From the NCBI GenBank assembly GCA_022710935.1, contig JAKLFY010000016.1, positions 35,704 to 99,703 of the forward strand: a DNA stretch of 64,000 bases, in the 5' to 3' direction. Numbering within the stretch: the stretch's first letter is position 1; every line of letters begins with the position of its first letter. A program made the position numbers and the translations under genes. The stretch is from Verrucomicrobiota bacterium (GTDB taxonomy: Bacteria; Verrucomicrobiota; Verrucomicrobiia; Limisphaerales; J093). The notes below the pieces were generated by a model. That model ran no database searches, had not been told where the DNA came from, and worked only from the letters and a program-made list of their open reading frames with translations. Shown piece by piece: positions 1 through 8,782 of this stretch.

Positions 1-336
1 CAGGATCACATCCCGGCAGAGCACCGTGCCGGTCAGCCAGAGCGGGATGCGATCCAGGCGCGGGCTGTGCTGGAGGCTGAGCACGACCAGGCCGAGGACG
101 AGCAGGAGTTTGTCGGCGAGAGGGTCCAGGAGGGCCCCCATCTCGGTCCGTTGATCGAAACGCCGGGCGACGTAACCGTCGACGCCGTCGCCGGCCGCTG
201 CGAGGACGAAGACGGCAAAAGCGATCCAGCGGTAGGCCTCCCCGCCCGAGCCGGTGTAGCGCAACAGAGCCACCACGAAGACCGGAACCATGAGAATCCG
301 GGCGATCGTGATCTTGTTCGCGGTGGTCATCGTCAT
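1..336 (-). CDS. pgsA: CDP-alcohol phosphatidyltransferase, PgsA-like (C-terminal part outside window)
   Basis: Membrane enzyme that transfers a phosphatidyl group from CDP-diacylglycerol to an alcohol, most likely glycerol 3-phosphate in phosphatidylglycerol synthesis. The 112 visible residues carry the full family signature: D50-x2-D53-G54-x2-A57-R58, then G68, D71 and D75, which bind metal and CDP. Hydrophobic segments lie near residues 10-26 and 37-49. The start ATG at 336 is chosen over the in-frame ATG at 330 because a promoter ends 9 nt before it, although a G-run fits 330 better as a ribosome binding site. The gene continues beyond base 1. The alcohol substrate cannot be fixed from this fragment; other CDP-alcohol transferases remain possible. 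Confidence 0.88.
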   Translation of the reverse strand, partial: MTMTTANKITIARILMVPVFVVALLRYTGSGGEAYRWIAFAVFVLAAAGDGVDGYVARRFDQRTEMGALLDPLADKLLLVLGLVVLSLQHSPRLDRIPLWLTGTVLCRDVIL

Positions 337-345
337 CGCCCCCGC

Positions 346-374
346 AGTCTGAACGCACCGGGACGGCTCGTCAA
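346..374 (-). promoter_or_regulatory. Sigma70-like promoter of pgsA
   Basis: On the minus strand TTGACG (369-374) and CAGACT (346-351) are separated by 17 nt. The -10 box ends 9 nt before the ATG at 336, so transcription should start within a few bases of the start codon. It lies back to back with the promoter of the plus-strand gene at 429. Confidence 0.5.
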
Positions 375-393
375 TGTGCAGCCGATTAAGCAC

Positions 394-421
394 GTGACAC
401 TGGAGACGGGGCGGTCATTCT
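394..421 (+). promoter_or_regulatory. Candidate promoter of the small gene at 429
   Basis: GTGACA (394-399) and CATTCT (416-421) have a 16-nt spacer. The -10 ends 7 nt before the ATG at 429, which fits a leaderless transcript. The -35 is weaker than in the divergent pgsA promoter. Confidence 0.35.
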
Positions 422-428
422 GTCGGGC

Positions 429-731
429 ATGAATCGTGATGAAGCACTCGAAGCCCTGGCGAAGGTCGAGCAGCAGTTGTGCGCGAAGATCCCCGCGGAC
501 GCGCCCTCATGGGGCCGGCGGCATCTGAGGCATGTGATCGAGGAACATGTGGGCGCGGCGCGGTTTCATATCGCCCTGATCTACGACGCGGGGTGCGCCC
601 TGGGCGACGACCTCACGCCGCTGAGCGCTCACGGCGTGCATCCGAAGTACGCGTTCTGGGCCGAGGGTGTCCGGCGCCACCTCGAGATCTGCGCGGCGAG
701 CATCGAGAACAAACCCGAGGCGGGATCGTAA
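429..731 (+). CDS. Small hypothetical protein, 100 aa
   Basis: I do not recognise this protein. It is 100 residues, predicted soluble, largely helical, with no signal peptide. The N-terminal 30 residues are rich in Glu, Ala and Leu and could pair as a helix (EALEALAKVEQQL). Cysteines are at about 18, 57 and 89, not arranged as a metal site. It starts at an ATG 7 nt downstream of a -10-like box and its TAA ends 7 nt before the start proposed for the lipoprotein hydrolase, so the two may be co-transcribed. Coding is supported by an uninterrupted frame and the promoter, but not by homology. Confidence 0.55.
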   Translation: MNRDEALEALAKVEQQLCAKIPADAPSWGRRHLRHVIEEHVGAARFHIALIYDAGCALGDDLTPLSAHGVHPKYAFWAEGVRRHLEICAASIENKPEAGS

Positions 732-738
732 CCGGATC

Positions 739-2970
739 GTGAGAGCCGCGGACCAACCCGCCTGTTGCCGGTGGTCGCGATGGGTCGTGGCGGCTTTGCT
801 GTCGGTTCTCGTGCTGTCCTTCAACGGGTGCACGACGCCGATCCGCGCCGACCGGACGACGGCCCGGGCCGCCTACCGGGAATTGACGAAGACGGCTCTC
901 GATGGGCAGTGCAGCCACGATGCGCGCACCGTGCTCCACCGGCACGATTTGGAGGACCAGTTCCGCAAGAGCCCCGTCGAGTGTCTGCGTCGGCTGCACG
1001 AGCAGGCATGTCTGGATGACCGCGGCGACCTGCTCTACGCGCTGGCCGAGCTCAATTATCTTCATGGCGAGCGGTTGACGCGAAGCGTGAAGGCGGGCGA
1101 CGTTCGCGCGGCGCGCGATTTTCACCTTGCGGCTGCGATCTACGCCTGGTTCTTCCTCACCGGCCAGGGTTCGGCGGCATCCCCCGATCCGTTTGACCGC
1201 AGATTTCGGGTTGCGTGCGACCTGTACAATCGGGCGGTGGCCCTTGGTTTTGCCGAGGGCACGCGGCCCCATACCGTGGTGCGATGGTCGCGTGGAGCGC
1301 GCGCGTTGGTCCCGGGCACCGTTCGGATCGAGTGCCGGGAGCCCGCGGGCGATTGGACACTCAATGACATCGAGAAGTTCCTGCCGGCGGATGAGTACAT
1401 CCTGCGCGGGTTGACCGTGCGGGATCGGCAGTCCGGATTGGGCGCGCCGCTCATTGGCGTCGGCAAGACGATCGAGCCCAGGCGGTACGGGCGTCGTGTG
1501 CCAGCGACCCTGGTGCTCCGGGCCGGCGGCGATGCGCGGGCGTGGAGCGCCGGCGAACTGGTGGTGTCACTCGAGGTGTATTCGACCTATGAATCGGACT
1601 CGATCGAGCTGGACGGGCGGACGATCCCGCTCGAGACGGACACGACGGCGCCGCTAGCCTACAGCCTCAACGACACCACGGTCTGGAGACTCGGCACGGT
1701 GCAGTTCTTCTCCCCTGAGGAGCGCATCAGGACGGACATCTACCCCACCCAGCCGTATCGACCGGGGCGGATCCCGGTTGTGTTCGTGCATGGCACCCTG
1801 AGCAGTCCGGCGTGGTGGGCGGAGATGTGGAACACGCTGCGGGCGGATCGGAGCCTGCGCGAGCGCTGCCAGTTCTGGTATTATCTCTACAACACCGGCA
1901 ACCCGGTCACCTATTCGGCCGCCAACTTGCGCGACGCCATCGAGCGGACGGTGCGGCGGTTCGATCCGGAGGGCCGGGACCCCGCCTTGCGCCAGATGGT
2001 CCTGGTCGGTCACAGCCAGGGGGGGCTTCTGGCGAAGCTGACGGCGGTGGAGACGGGCGACCGGCTGTGGCGCGCCGTCTCGGACCAGCCGTTCGATTCC
2101 CTCGCGCTACGGGCAGGCGATCGCGAGCCGCTTCGTCGGAACTACTTCTTCAATCCCTTGCCCTCCGTCAAACGGGTGGTCTTCATCTCGACGCCCCATC
2201 GTGGAACGGATCTGGCGACTTCTTTCGTCGGGTCCGTGGCGCGCCGCTTTGTCCGGCTGCCGGCCGAAGTGGTCCGGATGTCACGGTCGCTCGTATCGAC
2301 GGCGCACGCTCCGGCGGTGCCGGGCAAAGTCCGTCGGACGGTGCCGACGAGCCTGGACAGCATGTCGCCGAGGAACAAGGTCCTGCTGGCCCTGGCCGAC
2401 ATCCCGCTTGCGCCTGGCGTGACGGGACATTCGATCATCGCGGTCAAAGGGACCAAGCCGGTCGAGACCGGCGGCGACGGCGTGGTCGAGTACTCGAGTG
2501 CTCATCTCGAGGGCGTCGCATCCGAGCTGATCGTGCGCTGTGGGCACACTTGTCAGGACAAGCCGGAGACGATCGAGGAAGTCCGACGCATCCTCCTCGA
2601 ACACCTGGCCGCGTGCGGCCTCGGCTCGGATCGGCCCGGCTTAGGGCATTCGCTGCAGAAACGCCCGGAGCTCGGCGAGCTTGTCGGTGTTGATCAGGTC
2701 AACCCCGGCGGCCTGATGGACGCGCCAGACGGGCTCGATATCCGGACCGCCCCAGAAGCGGATGCGCCGGCCCTGCGCGTGGGCGCGTTGGACAAGGTCA
2801 GCCAGCCTCTGCGCCTCCCCGGGCGGCATCTCCCCCTGGCCGCGCCAGGAGAAGCGGGCGCGCCAGTTCTCGCTGATCCAGGGAACGAGGCGCGCGCTCG
2901 CCGCTCCATCCAGGTCCGGCAGGCGTCCGTCGATGGCGGCCCGGCGGCGGGCCAAGCCGGCGAGCGCTGA
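739..2970 (+). CDS. Lipoprotein alpha/beta-hydrolase (PGAP1/lipase-like)
   Basis: Predicted outer-membrane or periplasmic lipoprotein esterase of 743 residues. A short basic N-terminus and a hydrophobic stretch end in a lipobox with Cys31 (SFNGC). A region of about 300 residues of mixed fold follows, then an alpha/beta-hydrolase domain: the oxyanion strand and HG motif (VVFVHGTLSS), the nucleophile elbow GHSQG with Ser426, and the strand VFISTPHRG. The substrate is unknown. Start: GTG at 739 gives a clean signal peptide and avoids overlap with the preceding gene; an in-frame GTG lies at 667. The frame stays open for about 110 codons past the expected end and reads antisense through the convergent phosphodiesterase gene, so the last 110 residues may be non-functional or the true stop may have been lost. 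Confidence 0.8.
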   Translation: MRAADQPACCRWSRWVVAALLSVLVLSFNGCTTPIRADRTTARAAYRELTKTALDGQCSHDARTVLHRHDLEDQFRKSPVECLRRLHEQACLDDRGDLLYALAELNYLHGERLTRSVKAGDVRAARDFHLAAAIYAWFFLTGQGSAASPDPFDRRFRVACDLYNRAVALGFAEGTRPHTVVRWSRGARALVPGTVRIECREPAGDWTLNDIEKFLPADEYILRGLTVRDRQSGLGAPLIGVGKTIEPRRYGRRVPATLVLRAGGDARAWSAGELVVSLEVYSTYESDSIELDGRTIPLETDTTAPLAYSLNDTTVWRLGTVQFFSPEERIRTDIYPTQPYRPGRIPVVFVHGTLSSPAWWAEMWNTLRADRSLRERCQFWYYLYNTGNPVTYSAANLRDAIERTVRRFDPEGRDPALRQMVLVGHSQGGLLAKLTAVETGDRLWRAVSDQPFDSLALRAGDREPLRRNYFFNPLPSVKRVVFISTPHRGTDLATSFVGSVARRFVRLPAEVVRMSRSLVSTAHAPAVPGKVRRTVPTSLDSMSPRNKVLLALADIPLAPGVTGHSIIAVKGTKPVETGGDGVVEYSSAHLEGVASELIVRCGHTCQDKPETIEEVRRILLEHLAACGLGSDRPGLGHSLQKRPELGELVGVDQVNPGGLMDAPDGLDIRTAPEADAPALRVGALDKVSQPLRLPGRHLPLAAPGEAGAPVLADPGNEARARRSIQVRQASVDGGPAAGQAGER

Positions 2971-3438
2971 ACGGGGAGAGTTGCCGCTCAAGACGATCGT
3001 GACCGCGTTGGTCTCGGTGCTGTCCGCCGCGAAGACCGTGAGCATCTCGGCGTATTCGTCGAGCACGGGCGCCAGCGCCGACCACGTCGCGTCGGCCGGC
3101 GTCTTGAAATCGATCAGGAGGAAGAACTCGGGTCCGCCTGGAAAGACGCGCCCATGGTTGGACCGGACGCGGTCTCGCAAGGGGTCGAGATAGAGGGCCT
3201 GGAGGGTTCGTTTGGGATCGACCCGGGCGCGGTCATGGGCCACGAGCAACTGCCCGTCGATCGCGTAGATGTCGGCCTCGACACTGCAGAATCCATGCTC
3301 GAGGGCATCGAGCAGGGGGCGCGGATGCTCGTAGTCGTTGTGGCTGTGGGCGCGGGGGAGGGGAGGCGCAGCGGGCTTGTCGGCCGCGTTCGTCCAGAAC
3401 AAACCGCCTGCCAGCAATGCGGGGAGAAGCGAATTCAC
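2641..3438 (-). CDS. Secreted PI-PLC/GDPD-like phosphodiesterase (AIM6-type)
   Basis: Predicted exported TIM-barrel phosphodiesterase of 265 residues. After a signal peptide (residues 1 to about 19) comes the motif RAHSHNDYEH and then EADIYAIDGQLLVAHD, which match the metal and phosphate site of the phosphatidylinositol-PLC/glycerophosphodiesterase fold. The C-terminal half has FWGGPD and GVDLINTDKL, the closing strand typical of GDPD barrels. The substrate is not defined. The start is GTG at 3438, the only reasonable one before the signal peptide; no strong Shine-Dalgarno sequence is seen. Its last 330 bases overlap antisense with the open frame of the convergent lipoprotein hydrolase. Confidence 0.85.
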   Translation of the reverse strand: MNSLLPALLAGGLFWTNAADKPAAPPLPRAHSHNDYEHPRPLLDALEHGFCSVEADIYAIDGQLLVAHDRARVDPKRTLQALYLDPLRDRVRSNHGRVFPGGPEFFLLIDFKTPADATWSALAPVLDEYAEMLTVFAADSTETNAVTIVLSGNSPRSALAGLARRRAAIDGRLPDLDGAASARLVPWISENWRARFSWRGQGEMPPGEAQRLADLVQRAHAQGRRIRFWGGPDIEPVWRVHQAAGVDLINTDKLAELRAFLQRMP

Positions 3439-3664
3439 GGGGCGAATGATCTCGCGGACGGGCTTGGGAGTCGATCCTCGAGTTTCGAGTTCCGAGTGCG
3501 GGCACGATCGAGGCGCCGGAGACGCGATTGAAGGGCCGAGCCTCGCGAGGCCCGGTTCAGGTCGAGGCGATTGTCTCAACCCAGGGACTCGCCGGCAGCC
3601 GCGGAGTTTGTCTGCCCGCGTGTTTTGAGCGGACGTTTGGCTGAGCTTCCGTGGGCGAAGATTT

Positions 3665-3695
3665 TTGTGGCGCTTTGCGGTTTGTCTGATACATT
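3665..3695 (+). promoter_or_regulatory. Weak promoter candidate in the 3439-3774 gap
   Basis: The 336-nt gap between the divergent phosphodiesterase and DksA-like genes has no coding signal. TTGTGG (3665-3670) and TACATT (3690-3695, preceded by TGA) resemble -35 and extended -10 boxes, but the spacer is 19 nt. This is the best candidate for driving the DksA-like/rpmG/rpsR group, about 75 nt before the start. Confidence 0.25.
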
Positions 3696-3774
3696 CACGC
3701 GCCTTTCGCCGGGAACCGCGGGTGCCGGCGTGAGTTAACCAATTGCGAATCATCACTTTGACCGATTCTTTGGC

Positions 3775-4365
3775 GTGACTGCGAAAAAGCGTACGAAGAA
3801 GAAGACTGCAGCGCCGGCCAGCAGCAAAGGCCGAGCGGTGGGCACAGCCAGCGCGGCATCGATCCTGGGGATCAAGCCGGTCGTACAGACCGGGAAGGGT
3901 CTTCTTGGGGTTCGGCCCGAGTGGCAGAAGTACTACAGCCACCTGATCGATTTGCGGGATCGTCTGCGCCGGCAGATGAGCGGGCTCGCCAAGGAATCCG
4001 CCGAGGAAATGGACAGCTTCAGTCTGCACATGGCGGATTCGGGGACGGACAATTTCGACCGGGATTTTGCCTTGAGCCTGCTCTCGTCGGATCAGGATGC
4101 CGTGTACGAGATCGAGGAGGCGCTCAAGCGCATCCAGCGGGGAACGTACGGGGTCTGCGAGCTGACGGGAAAGACCATTCCGAAGGCGCGGCTCGAGGCG
4201 ATTCCCTGGACTCGCTTCACGGTCGAGGCCCAAGCCCAGCTCGAACGCGAGGGCGCCCTGCGCCAGCGGCGACTTGGGGCTCTGGGCACGATCGACACGG
4301 TCGGACCCGCCGAGATCGAAGAGGAAGCCGACGAGGAAGAGAAGTCGGCAAAAGAGAAGGAATAG
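3775..4365 (+). CDS. DksA/TraR-family protein with a degenerate zinc finger
   Basis: Likely RNA-polymerase secondary-channel regulator related to DksA, 196 residues, GTG start. Residues 1-20 are Lys/Ala-rich. Residues about 55-110 form the expected coiled coil, including KESAEEMDSF and the acidic DSGTDNFDRDFAL region. The C-terminal globular part (GTYGVCELTGKTIPKARLE) is clearly DksA-like, but of the four zinc cysteines only Cys128 remains; the others are replaced by Thr, Thr and Ala (CELT; RFTVEA). Such zinc-less members can fold without metal. The tail (about 170-196) is strongly acidic. It lies directly upstream of rpmG and rpsR, which is consistent with co-transcription with ribosomal genes. 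Confidence 0.85.
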   Translation: MTAKKRTKKKTAAPASSKGRAVGTASAASILGIKPVVQTGKGLLGVRPEWQKYYSHLIDLRDRLRRQMSGLAKESAEEMDSFSLHMADSGTDNFDRDFALSLLSSDQDAVYEIEEALKRIQRGTYGVCELTGKTIPKARLEAIPWTRFTVEAQAQLEREGALRQRRLGALGTIDTVGPAEIEEEADEEEKSAKEKE

Positions 4366-4374
4366 CTGACGTAT

Positions 4375-4542
4375 ATGCCGCGAGAACTTGTCACAATCGA
4401 GTGCACCGAAGCGCGAAAAGAGGGGAAGCCCCCGTCCCGTTACACCACCACCCGGAACAAGAAGACGCAGACTGAGAAGGTCGAGCTGAAGAAGTACAAT
4501 CGCTTTCTCAGGCGCCACACCCTGCACCGGGAAATCAAGTGA
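4375..4542 (+). CDS. rpmG: 50S ribosomal protein bL33
   Basis: A 55-residue basic ribosomal protein of the large subunit near the E site. The sequence [19 protein letters not shown], then [10 protein letters not shown] and [17 protein letters not shown] matches bL33 throughout, including the YTTTRNKK motif. It has a single Cys10 and lacks the paired CxxC motifs, so it is the zinc-independent (C-) form. It starts 9 nt after the DksA-like stop and ends 9 nt before rpsR, so all three are probably one transcript. No Shine-Dalgarno sequence is visible. Confidence 0.95.
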   Translation: MPRELVTIECTEARKEGKPPSRYTTTRNKKTQTEKVELKKYNRFLRRHTLHREIK

Positions 4543-4551
4543 GATCTTAAT

Positions 4552-4830
4552 ATGCCACGCAAGACACATCTCGAGCGGCCTTCAGGCGGACGCGGCGGAC
4601 GCGGCGGACGCACGCGCGGCGGGACGCGCGAGGCGCGGGTTCCGCGCCCCAAGCCGAAGATCGATTTCACTGCCGACTCTCTGGACTACCGCAACGTCAA
4701 CCTGTTGAAGCAGTTTGTGACGGATGCCGGGCGCATCTTGCCGCGCAAGTACACGGGGCTGCCGGCGCACTATCAGCGCCGACTCACCCTCTCGATCAAG
4801 CGGGCTCGACAGATGCTGCTGATGAAGTAG
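4552..4830 (+). CDS. rpsR: 30S ribosomal protein bS18
   Basis: A 92-residue small-subunit protein that binds bS6 and 16S rRNA on the platform. The core is diagnostic: [19 protein letters not shown], then [18 protein letters not shown] and [10 protein letters not shown]. The first 35 residues are a Gly/Arg-rich basic extension (repeated GGRGG) longer than in E. coli. It follows rpmG by 9 nt. No bS6 gene adjoins it, unlike the common rpsF-rpsR order. The 294 nt after it contain no coding signal that I can support. Confidence 0.96.
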   Translation: MPRKTHLERPSGGRGGRGGRTRGGTREARVPRPKPKIDFTADSLDYRNVNLLKQFVTDAGRILPRKYTGLPAHYQRRLTLSIKRARQMLLMK

Positions 4831-5124
4831 ATGGAAGGCCTGCCGGGATGGTCCCGGGCTGTCTTTCGGGTGTGTCTCCCCGCGGCGTGTTGCGATGTGT
4901 CCGGGCACGGTGCGGTTGGATCGGGAAGGGGCGGCTTGCGCGGGTCCTGGGGAGGGGCTGACCGCGGCGCTGGCGGCAGCGTGCGTGCCGGCCCTGGGGT
5001 GTGGATACGACAGCGGCGTGGAAGCGATTTCATCGTGTCCGGATTCAGGTGGACAAGAGCGGGCGCTCCTCTTTGAACGATGCATTTCGCCGGGCAGTCG
5101 CCCGCGGAACAGACCGAGTGAGCC

Positions 5125-8100
5125 ATGAGCAACGGCAAGAGTAGAGCGGCGGCGGGTGGCGGAAAGCCGTCGCAAGCGCCCGTCAATTCGGGCGGGTCCA
5201 AGGACCGCCCGGCGTCGATTCCTCCTCGATCGTCACTTTTCCGGAGAGTGGACTGGGTGACGTTCGGGGTGACGACGCTGATCACGCTGCTGGCGTATCT
5301 TTGCACGCTGGCGCCGGATCTGACGCTCGAGGACTCGGGCGAGCTGGCGGTTGGATCCTTCTACGCGGGCGTGCCGCACGCCCCCGGCTATCCGATCTGG
5401 ACGATTTACTCGTGGCTGTTCACGGTCCTGCTGCCGTTTTCCAACGTGGCATGGCGGGTGGCGGTGTCTTCGGCTGTGGCGGCGGCGTTTGCCAACGGGC
5501 TGCTGGGGCTGATCGTCTCGCGGGGCAGCAGCATGATGATCGAGAGCATCGAGGAGTTGCGGAGCATCGAGCGCCGCTGGGAGAACGCCCTCTGCCTGGT
5601 TTCCGGATTCACCGCCGCGATTCTGATCGGCTTCAACGGCTTCATGTGGAGCCAGGCGGTGATTGTCGAGGTGTACACGCTGAGCGTTTTGTCGCTCATG
5701 GGAGTGCTGGTCTGCCTGCTGCACTGGACCTACGCGCCCGACCAGCGGCGCTACCTCTACATCGCGTCCTTCCTGTTCGGCATCTGTTTCAACAATCACC
5801 AGACGCTGATCGTGGCGGCGATGGGCTTCGAGGTCGCGATTGCGGCGATCAACCCCAAGCTGGGGCGGGACGCCTTTTTCATCAACGTGGTTTTCTTCCT
5901 GGTCGGCCTGGTGCTCAAGAGCATGGGCGTGTTGACGAGCTTTGATCAGAACGCGCCCCTGTACTTCATCTACATCGCGGTCGGCGTGGGCTCGATCGCC
6001 GCGTGGGTCTACCTGACCTACCAGACCAACTCGATGTTGACCGAGTGGAAGTCCGTGCTCATCACCCTGGGCGCGTGGCTGCTCGGCGCGGCGTTTTACT
6101 TCTACATGCCGATCGCGTCGGCGACCAACCCGCCGATGAACTGGGGCTACCCGCGCACGTTCGACGGGTTCATCCACGCCTTCACCCGCGGCCAGTACGA
6201 GAAGACGAATCCCAGCAACATTTTTGCCGATCCGTTCCGTTTTCTGCTGCAGTTGAAGATGTATTTCGAGGGAGCGATTGACGAGTTCCATCTGGTGTAT
6301 CTGTTGCTGGCGCTCGTGCCCTTCGTCTTCTTCGTCCGGATGCAGAAGCGCGAGCGGGCGTGGATTGTGGGCAACACGGCCGTGTACGCCTGCCTTGCCT
6401 TTCTGCTGTTGATCCTGCTCAATCCCCTGGTCGACCGTCAGAGCCGCGATCTGACGCGCGTCTTCTTCACGGCGTCTCACGTCACCATTGCCATGTTTCT
6501 GGGGTACGGACTGACCCTCTTGGGCGCGTATCTGGTGACCCACTATCAACAAACCCGCCCCTATGCTCTGTATGGCGCGGCGGTGGCGGCGGCGGTCGGC
6601 CTCTATTCACTGGCCGCCCGGGTGCAGGAGGTGTACGGGCATCTGGCCGGCGAGCATAGCGGGATCGGCTTGCTGTTTCATGGGCTGGGCCAGGCCTTTC
6701 GCCACCCCAGTTTCACTGCGCCCGTGCACGCCATCTATGCGGCGCTGTTTGTCCTGGTCGTGGCGTTGGTGTTCTTGGGCGGCGTCCTGCTGCACCGCAC
6801 CCGACTGCGTCCTGAATTCGCGCTGGCCTGTTTCGCGGTGATGCCGTTTTTCGCCCCTCTGTCGCACTGGGCCGCCAACGAGCAGCGCGGACACCTGTTC
6901 GGGTACTGGTTTGGGCATGACATGTTCGAGCCGCCGTTCGGGGTCTACCCGTCGATGACTCACAACGCCGTGCTGTACGGGGGAACGGATCCCGGGCGCT
7001 TCTGCCCGACCTACATGATTTTCTGCGAGAGCTTCATCAAGCCCGAGCAGCGGAGGAATCCGGCATTCGACCGGCGCGACGTCTATATCATCACACAGAA
7101 CGCTCTCGCCGACGGCACCTACCTCAACTACATCCGGGCGCATTACAACCGGAGCGCCCAGGTCGATCCGCCCTTCCTGCGCGACGCGGTTCTCTATTTG
7201 CAGACCATTGCGATGGGCAAGAGGGAGGCGGAGAAGCGGTTGAACGGGCAGGTGTACCGCATGAACGGGCTTGCCAGGAGCGTCGGCAGCCTCACCAATC
7301 TCGTGGCCCCATTCGACCGGCTGATTATGAACTTCGGGCGGAAAGTCGAAGAACGCCGGCGCCGGGAGGGCGTGTATCCGCCCAAGGAGATTCAGAGCGC
7401 GACGGTCGAGGATTCGCAGAAGGCATTCCAGGATTACATTGTGGATGCGCAGCGGCGCTACTATCACGACGCTCAATACCCGAACGAGCCCAAGCAGATC
7501 CGCCCCGGTGAGATTGTGAATTTCACGCCCGACGGCCGGGTGCAGGTGGCGGGGCAGGTCGCCGTGATGGCGATCAACGGTTTGCTCACCAAGGTCATTT
7601 TCGACAAGAACCCGACCAACGAGTTTTACGTCGAAGAGAGTTTCCCGCTCGAGTGGATGTTCCCTCACCTGACCCCTTACGGGATCATCATGAAGATCAA
7701 CCGGCAACCGGTGCCGGAGCTGACGGAGGAGATGCTCGAGACGGACCACAAGTTCTGGTCGCAGTACGCCGACCGGCTGTGCGGCAACTGGATTACCTAC
7801 GACACGCCCGTCCGGGAGATCTGCGAGTATGCGGAGCGGGTCTACTTGCGGGGGAATCTGCGGGGGTTCACGGGAGACCCCCGGTTCGTCCGGGACAACG
7901 ACGCGCAGAAGGCCTTCTCGAAACTGCGCAACTCGATCGCCGGCCTCTATGCGTGGCGCCTTGGCCCGGAGTGTCCCGAGCATCTTCGCCCGACGACCGC
8001 CGCCGCGCGCGACCGCGTGATCAAGGAAGTCGACTTCGCGTTCAAACAGGCGTTTGCGTTTTGTCCGTACAGTCCGGAGACCGTCACTCGCTACGCCACG

Positions 8101-8712
8101 CTGCTGGCCAGCCTCGGCCGGGTGGACGAGGCCCTGCTTGTCGCCGAGACGTCGCGGCAATTCGACCCGGAGAGTCCGTTCTCGGCGAGTCTGGTCAACC
8201 AACTGCGCCAGATGAAGGAAGGCCTGTCGTCCCTGAGCCAGCTCCAGGGCCAGATTGACATCCTCGAGGCGCAGTACCGGACCAACACGAACAGCATCCA
8301 GGCGGCGTTCAATCTGGTGGCCGCACGCCTCCAGCTCCAGCAAACCAATGTGGCGTTCAGCGTCCTGGATGACATCGCCGCCCGCCCCAACGCCGACGTC
8401 GGGGCGCTGCTCTCGGTGGCCCGCGCCTACGTCGAGATCGGTCAGTACGCCCGGGCGGAACCGTCGCTCCAGCGGCTGGTCATGCAAATGCCCGATTCGC
8501 CCGAGATCTGGTACGATCTGGCCGGGGCCCAGACTGCGCTCGGGAAGAACACCGAGGCTATTCAATCGCTGGCCAGGGCGCTTCAACTCAGCGCCGTCCG
8601 CCTGACGTCCGATCCCAAGGCGTCGAATCTACAGGCCCTCGCCGTCACTGATCCCCGCTTCCAAAGTCTGCGGGGCATCCCCGAGTTCCAGAAACTGGTC
8701 GCGCCCAAGTAG
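5125..8712 (+). CDS. DUF2723 (GT-C-like) polytopic membrane protein with C-terminal TPRs
   Basis: A 1195-residue integral membrane protein of the DUF2723 family, related to protein O-mannosyltransferase-type GT-C enzymes. The signature region TLEDSGELAVGSFYAGVPH followed by APGYPIW lies at about residues 68-92, with the acidic pair expected of GT-C catalytic loops. About 12 hydrophobic segments span residues 45-580. A long extracytoplasmic region (about 600-960) follows, and the last 200 residues contain TPR-like helices (ARAYVEIGQYARAEPSLQRL). The likely role is transfer of a sugar from a lipid carrier to a protein or glycan outside the membrane; donor and acceptor are unknown. The ATG is preceded by a weak GAGTGAG. 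It may be transcribed alone. Confidence 0.85.
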   Translation: MSNGKSRAAAGGGKPSQAPVNSGGSKDRPASIPPRSSLFRRVDWVTFGVTTLITLLAYLCTLAPDLTLEDSGELAVGSFYAGVPHAPGYPIWTIYSWLFTVLLPFSNVAWRVAVSSAVAAAFANGLLGLIVSRGSSMMIESIEELRSIERRWENALCLVSGFTAAILIGFNGFMWSQAVIVEVYTLSVLSLMGVLVCLLHWTYAPDQRRYLYIASFLFGICFNNHQTLIVAAMGFEVAIAAINPKLGRDAFFINVVFFLVGLVLKSMGVLTSFDQNAPLYFIYIAVGVGSIAAWVYLTYQTNSMLTEWKSVLITLGAWLLGAAFYFYMPIASATNPPMNWGYPRTFDGFIHAFTRGQYEKTNPSNIFADPFRFLLQLKMYFEGAIDEFHLVYLLLALVPFVFFVRMQKRERAWIVGNTAVYACLAFLLLILLNPLVDRQSRDLTRVFFTASHVTIAMFLGYGLTLLGAYLVTHYQQTRPYALYGAAVAAAVGLYSLAARVQEVYGHLAGEHSGIGLLFHGLGQAFRHPSFTAPVHAIYAALFVLVVALVFLGGVLLHRTRLRPEFALACFAVMPFFAPLSHWAANEQRGHLFGYWFGHDMFEPPFGVYPSMTHNAVLYGGTDPGRFCPTYMIFCESFIKPEQRRNPAFDRRDVYIITQNALADGTYLNYIRAHYNRSAQVDPPFLRDAVLYLQTIAMGKREAEKRLNGQVYRMNGLARSVGSLTNLVAPFDRLIMNFGRKVEERRRREGVYPPKEIQSATVEDSQKAFQDYIVDAQRRYYHDAQYPNEPKQIRPGEIVNFTPDGRVQVAGQVAVMAINGLLTKVIFDKNPTNEFYVEESFPLEWMFPHLTPYGIIMKINRQPVPELTEEMLETDHKFWSQYADRLCGNWITYDTPVREICEYAERVYLRGNLRGFTGDPRFVRDNDAQKAFSKLRNSIAGLYAWRLGPECPEHLRPTTAAARDRVIKEVDFAFKQAFAFCPYSPETVTRYATLLASLGRVDEALLVAETSRQFDPESPFSASLVNQLRQMKEGLSSLSQLQGQIDILEAQYRTNTNSIQAAFNLVAARLQLQQTNVAFSVLDDIAARPNADVGALLSVARAYVEIGQYARAEPSLQRLVMQMPDSPEIWYDLAGAQTALGKNTEAIQSLARALQLSAVRLTSDPKASNLQALAVTDPRFQSLRGIPEFQKLVAPK

Positions 8713-8782
8713 GGCGGGCGGGCGGGCTCGATGGGCCGGCCCGTTGACGCGAACCCGTATCGAGGACTCGATGAGCGTCCCT

